In this document: positions 39,242 through 48,170 of the stretch, in pieces | Layout of the letters: each line of letters begins with the position of its first letter | Numbering within the stretch: position 1 is the stretch's first letter | From: a virus | IMG/VR virus record: IMGVR_UViG_3300035698_010466 | Location: 1-64,000 of that record | Strand: one strand, 5' to 3' | DNA length: 64,000 bases | Position numbers and translations under genes: made by a program | Notes under the pieces: model-generated | Database searches by the model: none | What the model was told of the DNA's origin: nothing | What the model saw: only the letters and a program-made list of their open reading frames with translations

Positions 39242-40584
39242 TGAAAAGTAAAACAGTTACAGAATTCTTTGATAAAGAATATTTAGATTATGCTAAGTAT
39301 GTAGTAACTTCTAGGGCTATACCACATTGTATAGATGGATTCAAGCCAACACAACGAAAAATAATTTATGTTGCTAATAATATCTGGAAAACCGGAAATG
39401 AAAAGCAAATGAAATTATTTCAATTAGGAGGACGTGTTGCTGCGGATTCATACTACCACCACGGCGATTCTTCAATGAGTTCTGCTATTGTTGGAATGGC
39501 TCAAAAGTTTAAAAATTCAATACCATTGCTCGAAGGTATTGGACAGTTTGGTTCTTTACGTTCTCCTGCTGCAGGTGCTCCAAGATACATTAGTGGAAAG
39601 CTCCATAAAAATTTCAGGTTAATTTATAAAGACTTTGAATTATTAGAAAATAAAATAGAAGAAGGTAATAAAATTGAACCTAATTTCTTTTTACCAATTA
39701 TTCCAACTGTCATATTAAATGGATCTTCCGGTATTGCGATTGGATTTGCTACAAACATTCTTAATCGTAAACCTATTGATGTTGTTAATGCATGTTTGGA
39801 TGAACTTAAAAATAAGAAACTTAAAACTCTTCCACCTTGGTTATCAGAATTTCATGGTACATACGAAAGAAATCCTGAAAATCCAAATACATGGAATATT
39901 CTAGGTAGCTATAAAGTAATCAATACAACAACAGTAAATGTTACAGAAATTCCACCATCATTTACATATGAAAAGTATGAAGAGCATTTAAATAATTTAG
40001 TTAATAAAAGAATTATTACAGGTTATGAAGATAATTCATCTGAAAAATTGGAATATGTAATTAAGTTTCAAAGATCTATTTTAGCAACTTATGTTAAGAA
40101 AGATACATTACATCGATTGTTAAAAATTAATTCACAAGAAACTGAAAATTTAACTACGATTGATGAAAATGGAAATCTAAAAATATTTGAAAGAGTTGAA
40201 GATATTGTTAAACATTTTGTTACAATTCGTTTAGCATATTATTTTAAAAGAAAGGAGTATCTTTTAGCCAAACTTAAACAAGAACTGTTAATACTTTCAA
40301 ATAAAGCAAGATTTATAAAAGATATCATTGATAAAAAATTATTGGTTAATAATATACCAAAGCAAAAAATCATTGATTATTTAGAAAAGAAAAAGTATGA
40401 TCTTGTAGAACAATCATATAACTATCTTTTGAACATGCCAATATATTCATTAACAAAAGAACGATTTAATGAACTCTTAAAACAAATAGAAGTAAAAAAA
40501 TCTGAGATCGTAATAATTAAGAATACTGACGCTAAAGATATGTATATAAAAGATTTAGATCAGCTTAAACAAGTGATCAAATAA
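39241..40584 (+). CDS. 52: DNA topoisomerase II medium subunit (breakage-reunion)
   Basis: 447 residues, GyrA/ParC-like core equal to T4 gp52 (442). The N-terminus has YLDYAKYVVTSRAIP and DGFKPTQRKI; catalytic Tyr is in AAGAPRYISG at about residue 117; GFATNILNRKP follows, then a long coiled coil typical of the gate domain. It forms the holoenzyme with the upstream ATPase subunit. Confidence 0.95.
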   Translation: MKSKTVTEFFDKEYLDYAKYVVTSRAIPHCIDGFKPTQRKIIYVANNIWKTGNEKQMKLFQLGGRVAADSYYHHGDSSMSSAIVGMAQKFKNSIPLLEGIGQFGSLRSPAAGAPRYISGKLHKNFRLIYKDFELLENKIEEGNKIEPNFFLPIIPTVILNGSSGIAIGFATNILNRKPIDVVNACLDELKNKKLKTLPPWLSEFHGTYERNPENPNTWNILGSYKVINTTTVNVTEIPPSFTYEKYEEHLNNLVNKRIITGYEDNSSEKLEYVIKFQRSILATYVKKDTLHRLLKINSQETENLTTIDENGNLKIFERVEDIVKHFVTIRLAYYFKRKEYLLAKLKQELLILSNKARFIKDIIDKKLLVNNIPKQKIIDYLEKKKYDLVEQSYNYLLNMPIYSLTKERFNELLKQIEVKKSEIVIIKNTDAKDMYIKDLDQLKQVIK

Positions 40585-40612
40585 TGTATATAAAAATAAA
40601 ATAAAGAATAAT

Positions 40613-40840
40613 ATGTTAATAGAACAAACATCTAAAACTGATTCTTCAATGATAAAGAATGTAGTTTATAATTTTTCTACAAGCGGATTAAAAGTAGAAT
40701 TCATGAATGGATCTGTTTATGAATATGCTGAAGTAGATCCTGTTGTATATTCTGCATTATGTGAAGCAGAATCTCAAGGTAAGTATTTTAATGAAAACAT
40801 TAAGAATAGTTACAATCATTCAAAATTATTATTAGGATAG
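40613..40840 (+). CDS. KTSC-domain protein
   Basis: 75 residues built almost entirely of a KTSC domain: SSMIKNVVYNFSTSGLKVEF, a NGSVYEYAEV strand and FNENIKNSYNH at the end. The domain occurs in many phage and bacterial proteins and is thought to bind nucleic acid or nucleotide-related factors; exact role unknown. Its stop overlaps the next gene's GTG start by one base. Confidence 0.75.
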   Translation: MLIEQTSKTDSSMIKNVVYNFSTSGLKVEFMNGSVYEYAEVDPVVYSALCEAESQGKYFNENIKNSYNHSKLLLG

Positions 40841-41319
40841 TGAATAAGATCATATTGGTAGGGAAGGCTGCTTCTGGTAAAGATCATATGAGAGAGATAT
40901 TGGAAGGCCGTGGATTTATCTATGGCATTTCATATACTACACGACCTCCTAGAGAGGGTGAAATTGATGGTAAAGATTATTATTTCGTTACTGATTCAGA
41001 TTTTAAAGATAAAATTGAAACTAATTTCTGGTATGAATATGTAGAATTTAACGGGTGGTATTATGGTACAAGCGTTGAGCAATTTAAACGTACTTGTAAT
41101 TTATTCATAATGACACCAAAGGGAGTCAATTTTATTGATCCTATTGATAGAAAAGAATGTACAATAATTTATTTGAATATTCCAATTGAAGCAAGAAGAG
41201 AGCGATTATTAAATCGATTTATGCCGGGTGATAGTCTTGAACGTAGATTATATGCTGATGAAAGTGATTTTGAATTATTTGATGATTATGATATTCTTAT
41301 AAATAATGAAAAATTTTAA
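40840..41319 (+). CDS. guanylate kinase-like nucleotide kinase
   Basis: 159 residues starting at GTG 40840. P-loop VGKAASGKDH near residues 6-15, GMP-binding style SYTTRPPREGEIDGKDYYFV and a lid region RRERLLNRF. Guanylate kinase-like phosphorylation of dGMP or another dNMP is likely, feeding phage DNA synthesis. Slightly shorter than cellular guanylate kinases. Unlike the next kinase, its P-loop is intact. Confidence 0.8.
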   Translation: MNKIILVGKAASGKDHMREILEGRGFIYGISYTTRPPREGEIDGKDYYFVTDSDFKDKIETNFWYEYVEFNGWYYGTSVEQFKRTCNLFIMTPKGVNFIDPIDRKECTIIYLNIPIEARRERLLNRFMPGDSLERRLYADESDFELFDDYDILINNEKF

Positions 41320-41321
41320 AA

Positions 41322-41952
41322 ATGACAAAAATAAATAATGGGTCCCTTCAGAGCAAGTTCATTGTCCTCGAGGGACCTGACTAAAGGCAACACTGGAAAG
41401 AATACTCAACAAGATTTGATAATTGAAAAGTTATCAAATACTGTGTTTCATAAGATACATTATTCATCATTACCATTTAAAGATGATAAGATTAAACATA
41501 TTAAATATTCTAGTAAGATGTATGATGATATGTTTAAACTTATGACTTTGTGTAAAGATAAAGATATCAATATTATTTTTAATAGATCTCATTTGGGTGA
41601 AACTGTGTATTCACCTCTATATAGAAATTACTTAGGTGATTATGTATTTGATATTGAAAAGAAATATGTAAATGATTTAAGAGAAGAACTTTACTTGATT
41701 ACTTTAGTAAACGATCCTGAAATTATTTTTAAACGCGATGATGGTAAATCATTTTATAAAGATATTGAAGGAGTAAAGGCTGATGTTGATGGATTTATAC
41801 GAGCTCATAGGTTAAGTAATATTAAAAATAAACTTTTATTACAAATTGGGACAATGGATCCTGTTGAAGTTAATAATATAATTCTTGAGTTTTTAACTCA
41901 TGAAAATACATTAGAAGAAACTAATATTGAACAATTAAAAATTAATATGTAA
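41322..41952 (+). pseudogene. thymidylate kinase-like gene with frame break and TAA in the P-loop
   Basis: From ATG 41322 the protein reads MTKINNGSLQSKFIVLEGPD and stops at TAA 41382-41384. The remaining kinase sequence continues one frame later (KGNTGKNTQQDLIIEKL to 41952). Removing seven bases (TAAAGGC) would give EGPDNTGKNTQ, a normal thymidylate kinase P-loop. The 5' codons form a hairpin GGGTCCCT/AGGGACCT whose end lies 3 bases before the TAA. The downstream part is intact (FNRSHLGETVYSPLYR; LYLITLVNDPEIIFKRDD), arguing against old decay. Compare the similar break at 24394. Confidence 0.65.
41340..41378 (+). promoter_or_regulatory. hairpin before the thymidylate kinase P-loop stop
   Basis: GGGTCCCT at 41340-41347 pairs with AGGGACCT at 41371-41378 (seven Watson-Crick pairs and one G-T). 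The TAA begins 3 bases later. Geometry matches the hairpin at 24355-24389. Confidence 0.6.
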
Positions 41953-41955
41953 TAA

Positions 41956-42834
41956 ATGAGAAGATATATAGGCGAAACTTTTGCAGAGGCATATCAAATT
42001 GCATTACAGGATATATCAAATAATCCTGAATTTATAACTGCACCAAGAGATATGCATATCAAAGAAGTTACAAATGCAGTATTAGTTATTCAAGATCCTT
42101 CATTTCCACTTTATGAAAATGAAAGACGAAGTAGTCAATTAAAATATATTGCTGGAGAATTAGTTTGGTATTTCACTGGGCGAAATGATGTTGAATTTAT
42201 TTCAAAGTTTTCAAAGTTTTGGAAGCATTTAGCTAATAGTGATGGGACAGTTAATTCTGCTTATGGAAATCTTATATTCAAAGATAGAAATCCGTTAGGT
42301 TATACACAATATCAATGGGCATTAAATTCTTTGTTAAATGATAAAGATTCACGACAAGCAATTATGCATTTTAATACTCCTGAACATCAATGGGAAGGTA
42401 ATCGAGATTTTGTATGTACTCTTACTGGAGTATTTCAAATCAGAGATGATAAGTTACATTTTACTATTGACATGAGATCTAATGATATTATCTTAGGTAC
42501 ACCTACTGATGTCGCTTTCTTTTGTATGTTACAAATGCAAATGTTAGAACATTTAAGAAAGCATTATCCTGATTTAGAATTAGGTACTTATACTCATATA
42601 GTACATTCACTTCATATTTATGAAAGACATTTTGATTTAGTAGATGAAATGTTAGAATATAAATTTGAGCCAATGTCTTTCCCTAGTATTAGAGAATTTT
42701 TTATAACGCCACAAGGGCATGCTACTTCGATTTTAAAGGAATTAGAACAAGGAATAGAAACAGAAGGTAAGTCAGATCTTCGTGGATCAAAGGATGATCC
42801 TTTATTTAATTGGATTATAAATCAAATATTATAA
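41956..42834 (+). CDS. thymidylate synthase family, dCMP hydroxymethylase-like
   Basis: 292 residues. Catalytic Cys in RDFVCTLTGVFQIRD, phosphate-binding MRSNDIILG, and VHSLHIYERHFD near the end. True thymidylate synthases have PPCH at the nucleophile and an Asn after LGxP that selects dUMP; here the nucleophile context is FVCT and the Asn position is Asp (GTPTDVAFF). T4 gp42 (dCMP hydroxymethylase) has FMCTNT, MRSNDVVFG and that Asp. So a 5-hydroxymethyl-dCMP enzyme is likely, implying modified cytosine. A dCMP-specific thymidylate-type enzyme is the alternative. Confidence 0.8.
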   Translation: MRRYIGETFAEAYQIALQDISNNPEFITAPRDMHIKEVTNAVLVIQDPSFPLYENERRSSQLKYIAGELVWYFTGRNDVEFISKFSKFWKHLANSDGTVNSAYGNLIFKDRNPLGYTQYQWALNSLLNDKDSRQAIMHFNTPEHQWEGNRDFVCTLTGVFQIRDDKLHFTIDMRSNDIILGTPTDVAFFCMLQMQMLEHLRKHYPDLELGTYTHIVHSLHIYERHFDLVDEMLEYKFEPMSFPSIREFFITPQGHATSILKELEQGIETEGKSDLRGSKDDPLFNWIINQIL

Positions 42835-42836
42835 TT

Positions 42837-43772
42837 ATGAGAATAGCATTTCATAGTGGACATTTAGGAGTAAGAGGAACTGATATTGCAATATATGATT
42901 ATGCGTTATATAATATGAGTTTGTTAGAAAATGATTCTATTATAATTACCGATAAAAATGCAGATTTAACTACACTGGAAAAATTCAAGTCAAAGTTTAA
43001 AGTATTTTTTTATAATGATTTTAGTGAAATTGATAACATAATTAAAAAAGAAAATGTTGATGCATTTTATTCTATTAAAGCTGGTTATAATGACGGAAAA
43101 TTAGCTAAAAATGTTAAAAATTTAGTACATTCCGTTTTTATGCATAATGAACCACATGGCGATGTTTATGCATATGTATCTGAATGGTTGTCAGATAAAA
43201 TGTCAAATAAGAATCTTCCTTATGTTCCGCATATGATAAATTTACCTGATCATAATCATGATTATAAAGAAATGTTAAATTTAAAAGGTAAAACAGTTAT
43301 AGGATGGTACGGTGGAGATAATTTTGAAATTTCTTTTGCTAGAAATGCAGTTATTGATATTGCTAAAAAACGCAAGGATATCGTATTTATGTTTATGAAC
43401 TCAACTCCATTTGCTGATGAGTCTAATATTTTGTTTTTTGATAATATTTTCGACATGTACACTAAAGTTAGATTTATAAATACATGTGACGCGATGATTC
43501 ATGCAAGACTTAGAGGAGAAACCTTCGGCTTAGCAATTGGAGAATTTTCTAGTAAAAATAAACCTATAATTACTTATAGAAATTCAATAGAGTGTAATCA
43601 TAATTTAATTTTAGGAAATAAAGGAATGTACTATTCAGATTATAATGAATTATATAATATTTTGAATAATCTTGATATTAATACGTCAAATGATTATAAT
43701 TGTTATAAAGATTATAATCCTGTTAAAGTAATGGAAAAATTTAAAAAAATATTTTTAGATGAAAGCGTTTGA
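42837..43772 (+). CDS. GT-B-like glycosyltransferase
   Basis: 312 residues from ATG 42837 (MRIAFHSGHLGVRGTDIAIYD). The start motif and the C-terminal half (VIGWYGGDN, FMFMNSTPF, CDAMIHARLRGETFGLAIGEF) resemble glycogen-phosphorylase/GT4-type transferases with an E..FG..E donor site. Substrate unknown; neighbouring genes also modify sugars, and glucosylation of hydroxymethylcytosine is a possibility given the gene upstream. Its end overlaps the methyltransferase by 14 bases. Confidence 0.7.
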   Translation: MRIAFHSGHLGVRGTDIAIYDYALYNMSLLENDSIIITDKNADLTTLEKFKSKFKVFFYNDFSEIDNIIKKENVDAFYSIKAGYNDGKLAKNVKNLVHSVFMHNEPHGDVYAYVSEWLSDKMSNKNLPYVPHMINLPDHNHDYKEMLNLKGKTVIGWYGGDNFEISFARNAVIDIAKKRKDIVFMFMNSTPFADESNILFFDNIFDMYTKVRFINTCDAMIHARLRGETFGLAIGEFSSKNKPIITYRNSIECNHNLILGNKGMYYSDYNELYNILNNLDINTSNDYNCYKDYNPVKVMEKFKKIFLDESV

Positions 43773-44400
43773 TAGTTGGTACAATATTATGGTTGAAAAT
43801 ATATTACCGGTTAAGATTATATTTGATAATTATTATACTAGCGGTATTATTTTAGATATTGGTGGAAATGTAGGAGCTTTTACTGATTATGTTATAACTA
43901 AGTATCCTTTATGTGAAGTTCATATATTTGAACCGGTTTTAAAATTTAAAAACTATTTAGCTAATAAATATGAAAATACTAATGTGGAATTTGTGCCATG
44001 CGGGTTATGCGAAATTAAAAAATCAGTTCGAATAAGTACAGATTCTACTAACTTAGGATTGAATGAAATAACCCATGAAGATGCAAGTCATTTAGAATTA
44101 ATTCAATTAATTACATTAGATGATTATATTATTTCGAATAAGATAAATGAAATTGGGTTAATCAAAATTGACGTAGAATTTTACGAACCTTTTGTATTAA
44201 AGGGAATGCGAAAATATATTGAAACTAGTAAAAAATTACCTTTTATAATTATAGAACATAATTATGAACTTTCTCCATATAAAGATACTCAAGATGAAGT
44301 ATTTTCATGGTTATTTAATTATTATGAAGAATTTGACTATAGTTCATATAATTATACAAAAGATATAATATTAATTCCAAAAATAAATTATAATGAATAA
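43759..44400 (+). CDS. FkbM-family methyltransferase
   Basis: 213 residues. SAM-binding motif ILDIGGNVGAFTDY, then VHIFEPVLKF, VEFVPCGLCE, LDDYII, and GLIKIDVEFYEPFVLKGM, the order of FkbM methyltransferases that O-methylate sugars or small molecules. It overlaps both neighbours by a few bases, so it belongs to the glycosyltransferase operon. Confidence 0.85.
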   Translation: MKAFDSWYNIMVENILPVKIIFDNYYTSGIILDIGGNVGAFTDYVITKYPLCEVHIFEPVLKFKNYLANKYENTNVEFVPCGLCEIKKSVRISTDSTNLGLNEITHEDASHLELIQLITLDDYIISNKINEIGLIKIDVEFYEPFVLKGMRKYIETSKKLPFIIIEHNYELSPYKDTQDEVFSWLFNYYEEFDYSSYNYTKDIILIPKINYNE

Positions 44401-45139
44401 ATTACCAATTTCAATAGGTATTCTTGCATGGCATTCTAATGAAACTTTAATTAATACACTTGAAACATATAAGAAGAATAATTTAAGAAGTATAGTAAAT
44501 GACATCACTATATTTTTTCAAGAATTTACGGACGAAGATAAAAAAATTGCAGATCATTTTAATATTTCTTATATTAAAAGTGATAAAAATATTGGCATTG
44601 GTAAAGGTTTTATTAAATTAGCAAAAAATGCAAAAACTGATCATATTTTATTATTAGAACATGATTGGGCATTAATTGAAAATAAAGATATATCATATTC
44701 AAGATTATTAGAAGGTTTAAATTTAATTAATAATGGGTATCATTGTGTTAAATATAGACATCGAAAAAATTATGGGGATCCTTTATTTTCACGAAATGCA
44801 TATGAAGGAAATGAACTGAATCATTATGATCCGGTGATAGGTTTAGTATCTCCTCATTTATTAGATACTATACATTGGATTGATAATCCAGATATTATAT
44901 TTTCTGATAAAATTAAAAAGAAAGACAATTTTTATAACACTATAAGTAGATGGGCAAATTGGACAAACAATCCTTGTTTATATAATGCTAATTTTTATAT
45001 AAACATAGTTCAACAGTTTGTTGGAGAAAACATTGAACTAGAAAATAATATTAGTGCTTGGTGGGCAAAAGAAAATTTTAAAGTAGCACAAGGTGAAGGA
45101 TTATTTAAACATAATGATTTAAAAAAATATAACTTATGA
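44393..45139 (+). CDS. glycosyltransferase (GT-A-like)
   Basis: 248 residues. PISIGILAWHSNETLINTLETYKKNN is a GT2-type opening, NIGIGKGFIKLAKNAKTDHILLLEHDWALI gives the sugar-nucleotide helix and an HDW in place of the usual DxD. Later GWHxx-like AWWAKENFK. Metal-binding residues are unusual, so activity is probable rather than certain. It overlaps the next gene by four bases. Confidence 0.7.
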   Translation: MNKLPISIGILAWHSNETLINTLETYKKNNLRSIVNDITIFFQEFTDEDKKIADHFNISYIKSDKNIGIGKGFIKLAKNAKTDHILLLEHDWALIENKDISYSRLLEGLNLINNGYHCVKYRHRKNYGDPLFSRNAYEGNELNHYDPVIGLVSPHLLDTIHWIDNPDIIFSDKIKKKDNFYNTISRWANWTNNPCLYNANFYINIVQQFVGENIELENNISAWWAKENFKVAQGEGLFKHNDLKKYNL

Positions 45140-45960
45140 TAATAGATACATTTCCATATTTTAATGAAAAAGAATTATTAGAACTTAGAATAAATTTGTT
45201 AAAAGATTATGTTGATAGGTTTATAATAATTGATGCAAACAGAACTCATACCGGGCATCATAAAGAATTTACGTGTAAAAATATACTTAGAGAGTTAAAG
45301 CTAACTTCAGATAAAATTATAGTTATAAATTTAGATCTTTCTATTTATGATAATGAAAAAGATGATTGGGTTAGGGAACGCGCACAAAGAAATGAAGTGT
45401 CTAAATATGTTAATGATAATGATATATGTATTGTAACCGATTGTGATGAAATCATAAATCCTATTTTTATTGGTCAACATACAAATTTTTTACAATCTAA
45501 TTTCGGTACAGTTTTAATGATACCTTTATATTATTTACAACATAGAGGTGATCTTCAAGTGGCTGATGAAAATGGCAATTTACGCGAATGGATGGCATCT
45601 TATATGTGTAATGGAAAAATTTTTAAAAATAATACACCTTCTATCATAAGAGAAGCCATTTCAGTTGGTAATGAGATATCTTCTACGTATCATTTTACAT
45701 GGTTAATAAATGATATAAAAAATGGATGGCATTTTACTTGGATGGGAAATAACGAAACTCGAAAAATAAAAAGCAATTCAACTGCTGAATGTGAGTTAAT
45801 TCATACTAAATTTAATTTACAAGATGACTCATATAAACCCGAAGTTGGTAATTTTGATTATTTAGGAAGGGAGGACCATATTCTTGTTAAATTTGATACT
45901 AAGTTGTTGCCTAAAATAATCAATAATTTGCCAAATGTGAAACACTATTTATTTCAATAG
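45136..45960 (+). CDS. GT17-like glycosyltransferase
   Basis: 274 residues. Pattern of the GT17 family: IIDTFPYFNEKELLELRINLL at the start, RFIIIDANRTHTG, DDWVRERAQRNE and the acid motif VTDCDEIINP, then HFTWMG. The family adds N-acetylglucosamine in eukaryotes; bacterial and phage members act on unknown glycans. Last gene of this operon; a promoter-like GAATATATAA begins at its stop codon. Confidence 0.8.
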   Translation: MIIDTFPYFNEKELLELRINLLKDYVDRFIIIDANRTHTGHHKEFTCKNILRELKLTSDKIIVINLDLSIYDNEKDDWVRERAQRNEVSKYVNDNDICIVTDCDEIINPIFIGQHTNFLQSNFGTVLMIPLYYLQHRGDLQVADENGNLREWMASYMCNGKIFKNNTPSIIREAISVGNEISSTYHFTWLINDIKNGWHFTWMGNNETRKIKSNSTAECELIHTKFNLQDDSYKPEVGNFDYLGREDHILVKFDTKLLPKIINNLPNVKHYLFQ

Positions 45961-45984
45961 AATATATAATCAAAATACTATTTA

Positions 45985-46926
45985 ATGCAATATCAATATA
46001 TTAAATTATTTGAAGAATTTATTAGTTCTGATTTAAAGAAGATTTATCTTGCCATTAAACGAAGTAGTGGTCATAGATGGTGGACTTATAAAGGTTTTGC
46101 TGGAAATAAATTTTTTATTCAGATAGATGAAAATAATATTAACACACTTGATATCAATTCTGATTATCCTATTTTAAATTACAATAGCGATACAATTAAA
46201 GAGCTTTTAAAAAATGGAAGTATTAAAGAAGAGAACATATATAATAATCCTACTGACATTAATTTATCTGGATCTAAGGAAGAATTTCATAAATTGGTTG
46301 GAGATCATAAAAATGTACCCAAGACAGTTTATTCAAAAGATGAGGCGATAAAAGTACTAAGTTTTCCAATTATAGCAAAACCTGCTCATGGCCATAGTGG
46401 GATAGGAATTACCATCATTAATAATATAAATGAAATGAATAATATTGATGAAAAGAATTTTGATACTTATTCTGAATTTATTGATAAGGCTGAAGAGATG
46501 AGATTTTTTACATTTAAAGGTAAACCTATTTTTTGGTTAGAACGTTTACCTATGAATGATAAAGCAAAAAATGGTAAGGGAGATACAAAAGAAGAAATGG
46601 AATTCAAATATATTAAGAGGAATATTTCTGAATTGCCAAAAGATTATAAAAATGTACTTACCGAGTTTTCAAATATTTTTAAAAAATTACCTTATATTTG
46701 TTTTGATGCAATGAAATCAAAAGATGGTAAAGTTTATGTGGTTGAATCTAATGCTCAACCAGGTGTACCTTTTGACAGTACTGTCGAAATTTATAAAAGT
46801 ATTTTTGAAGATTTTTATAAAAATCCAGTAAATAAAGAATCTAATAATCAACTAAATGATTATGCCAAAGAAATGGTAAAAATGACACTTAAAAAAGATA
46901 ATAAAAGATTTTCTGATAAATCTTAA
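45985..46926 (+). CDS. ATP-grasp ligase, possible head-targeted N-terminus
   Basis: 313 residues. RimK-like ATP-grasp: FPIIAKPAHGHSGIGI (ATP-binding loop), FDTYSEFIDK, MRFFTFKGKPIFWLERL, ICFDAMKSKDGKVYVVESNAQPGVP with the metal-binding E and N. The family ligates a carboxylate to an amine, often peptide or amino-acid tails. The N-terminus (YIKLFEEFISSD) resembles the short capsid-targeting leaders of T4 internal proteins, so it may be packaged or processed; this is weak evidence. It stands alone behind its own AT-box. Confidence 0.75.
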   Translation: MQYQYIKLFEEFISSDLKKIYLAIKRSSGHRWWTYKGFAGNKFFIQIDENNINTLDINSDYPILNYNSDTIKELLKNGSIKEENIYNNPTDINLSGSKEEFHKLVGDHKNVPKTVYSKDEAIKVLSFPIIAKPAHGHSGIGITIINNINEMNNIDEKNFDTYSEFIDKAEEMRFFTFKGKPIFWLERLPMNDKAKNGKGDTKEEMEFKYIKRNISELPKDYKNVLTEFSNIFKKLPYICFDAMKSKDGKVYVVESNAQPGVPFDSTVEIYKSIFEDFYKNPVNKESNNQLNDYAKEMVKMTLKKDNKRFSDKS

Positions 46927-46999
46927 TTTTTTAAGAGTTGAACTTTCAATGTTTAAATAAACTTGTTATAATTAATTAAATAAAACTATATGCTTATTT

Positions 47000-47539
47000 A
47001 TGTTAGACGATAATATACCCAAAGATTTCTTTTTAACATCAGACACATGGTTTGGTAGACAACAGATTTTAGAAATAGGAAACAGACGTTCATTTTCATC
47101 AATTGATGACATGAATAAAACCTTCATAAAAAATTGGAATAAGGTAGTTAAGAAAGATGACGTTATATTTCATTTAGGTAATTTCGCATGGGATCCTAAA
47201 ACAGCAAATGACATGTTAGTAAAACTTAATGGTATTATTTATTTTGTATTAGGTAATGTTGATGAAGCATTACTTGAAGTTTATGAAAAATACAAAGGCG
47301 TTTATGTTCTATCTGATCAAATAGTTGAACTAAAAGAACATGACGCTATAATATCACATTACCCATTAGAAGAGTGGAATGGTAAAGAAACCGGTACTAT
47401 TCATTTTCATGGTCATACTATTTATAGACTTAAAACTGATTTTAATTTAATGAACAGGGTTAATGTATGTACAGATTTTTGGAACTATACACCTATAAGA
47501 TATTCAACAATTAAAGAATTTATAAATGAGAAAAAGTAA
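47000..47539 (+). CDS. metallophosphoesterase-like protein with lost metal ligands
   Basis: 179 residues with the overall calcineurin-like phosphoesterase order: FLTSDTWFGR, MNKTFIKNWNKVV, VIFHLGNFAW, VLGNVDEAL, ISHYPLEEW and HFHGHTI. In active relatives these read SDTHFGH, LGDF, GNHD and HGHxH. Here several metal ligands are replaced (His to Trp, His to Arg, Asp to Asn, His to Val, last His to Ile), while SHYP and HGH remain. It therefore looks like a pseudo-enzyme. It overlaps the sigma factor gene by 14 bases. Confidence 0.75.
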   Translation: MLDDNIPKDFFLTSDTWFGRQQILEIGNRRSFSSIDDMNKTFIKNWNKVVKKDDVIFHLGNFAWDPKTANDMLVKLNGIIYFVLGNVDEALLEVYEKYKGVYVLSDQIVELKEHDAIISHYPLEEWNGKETGTIHFHGHTIYRLKTDFNLMNRVNVCTDFWNYTPIRYSTIKEFINEKK

Positions 47540-48155
47540 AACTTACAAAGAATTAGCAATTGAGTTTCAAAAAACTCGCTCAGTAAAGGCTTATAACGAA
47601 CTTTATCGTAAAATAAAACCAGGGTTATCAAGATATGTATATAACATTGTCAAAGATCAATCCATTGCAGATGACATAGTTTCTTCAACATTAACTACAA
47701 TTTATTTAAAAATTGATCAGTATAATGAAGAATACCAAATTACTACATGGGCTTATAAAATTGCATATAATGAATGCATAGGATGGATTAGGCACCGTAA
47801 CAAAAAAGTAAGTTTAAATGTATTTACTGATGCAGGTGTTGACCCATCAGTAAAAGTTTCAATAGGAGCTCTTGATGAAAATTTTATTAAAACTGATGAA
47901 GATTTTATTGAAGAGGATAATATCATTGATGAACAAACACGACTAACAAAGGAAGCTATTTATGCATTACCTCCGATGTATAAGAAATATGTAGTTGAAA
48001 GATTTATACACAATAAATCATATCTTGATATTTTAGATGTAATGAAAACACATGAAAGAAATATAAATTTACAAACTGTAAAGAATAGAATATTTCGTGG
48101 CAGAAACATTATTAAAAACCAATTAGAAAAAATGAGAGTTTTTAATGAAGTTTAA
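47526..48155 (+). CDS. 55: late-transcription sigma factor (gp55-like)
   Basis: 209 residues. Sigma-70-family regions: YNELYRKIKPGLSRYV and IADDIVSSTLTTIYLKI (region 2.1-2.2), ITTWAYKIAYNECIGWIR (2.3-2.4), an acidic linker, then YALPPMYKKYVVERFI and NLQTVKNRIFRGRNIIKNQL (region 4). T4 gp55 is a similar small sigma directing RNA polymerase to TATAAATA late promoters, and matching boxes occur throughout this window. Unlike T4 gp55, a region-4-like helix-turn-helix seems present, closer to ECF sigma factors. Confidence 0.8.
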   Translation: MRKSKTYKELAIEFQKTRSVKAYNELYRKIKPGLSRYVYNIVKDQSIADDIVSSTLTTIYLKIDQYNEEYQITTWAYKIAYNECIGWIRHRNKKVSLNVFTDAGVDPSVKVSIGALDENFIKTDEDFIEEDNIIDEQTRLTKEAIYALPPMYKKYVVERFIHNKSYLDILDVMKTHERNINLQTVKNRIFRGRNIIKNQLEKMRVFNEV

Positions 48156-48170
48156 AAATAATATAATGTT

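Noticed and set aside
37364-40584. Gene-60-type bypass in the topoisomerase genes
   Set aside because: The large subunit is one continuous frame through the ATPase and TOPRIM motifs; no coding gap is present.
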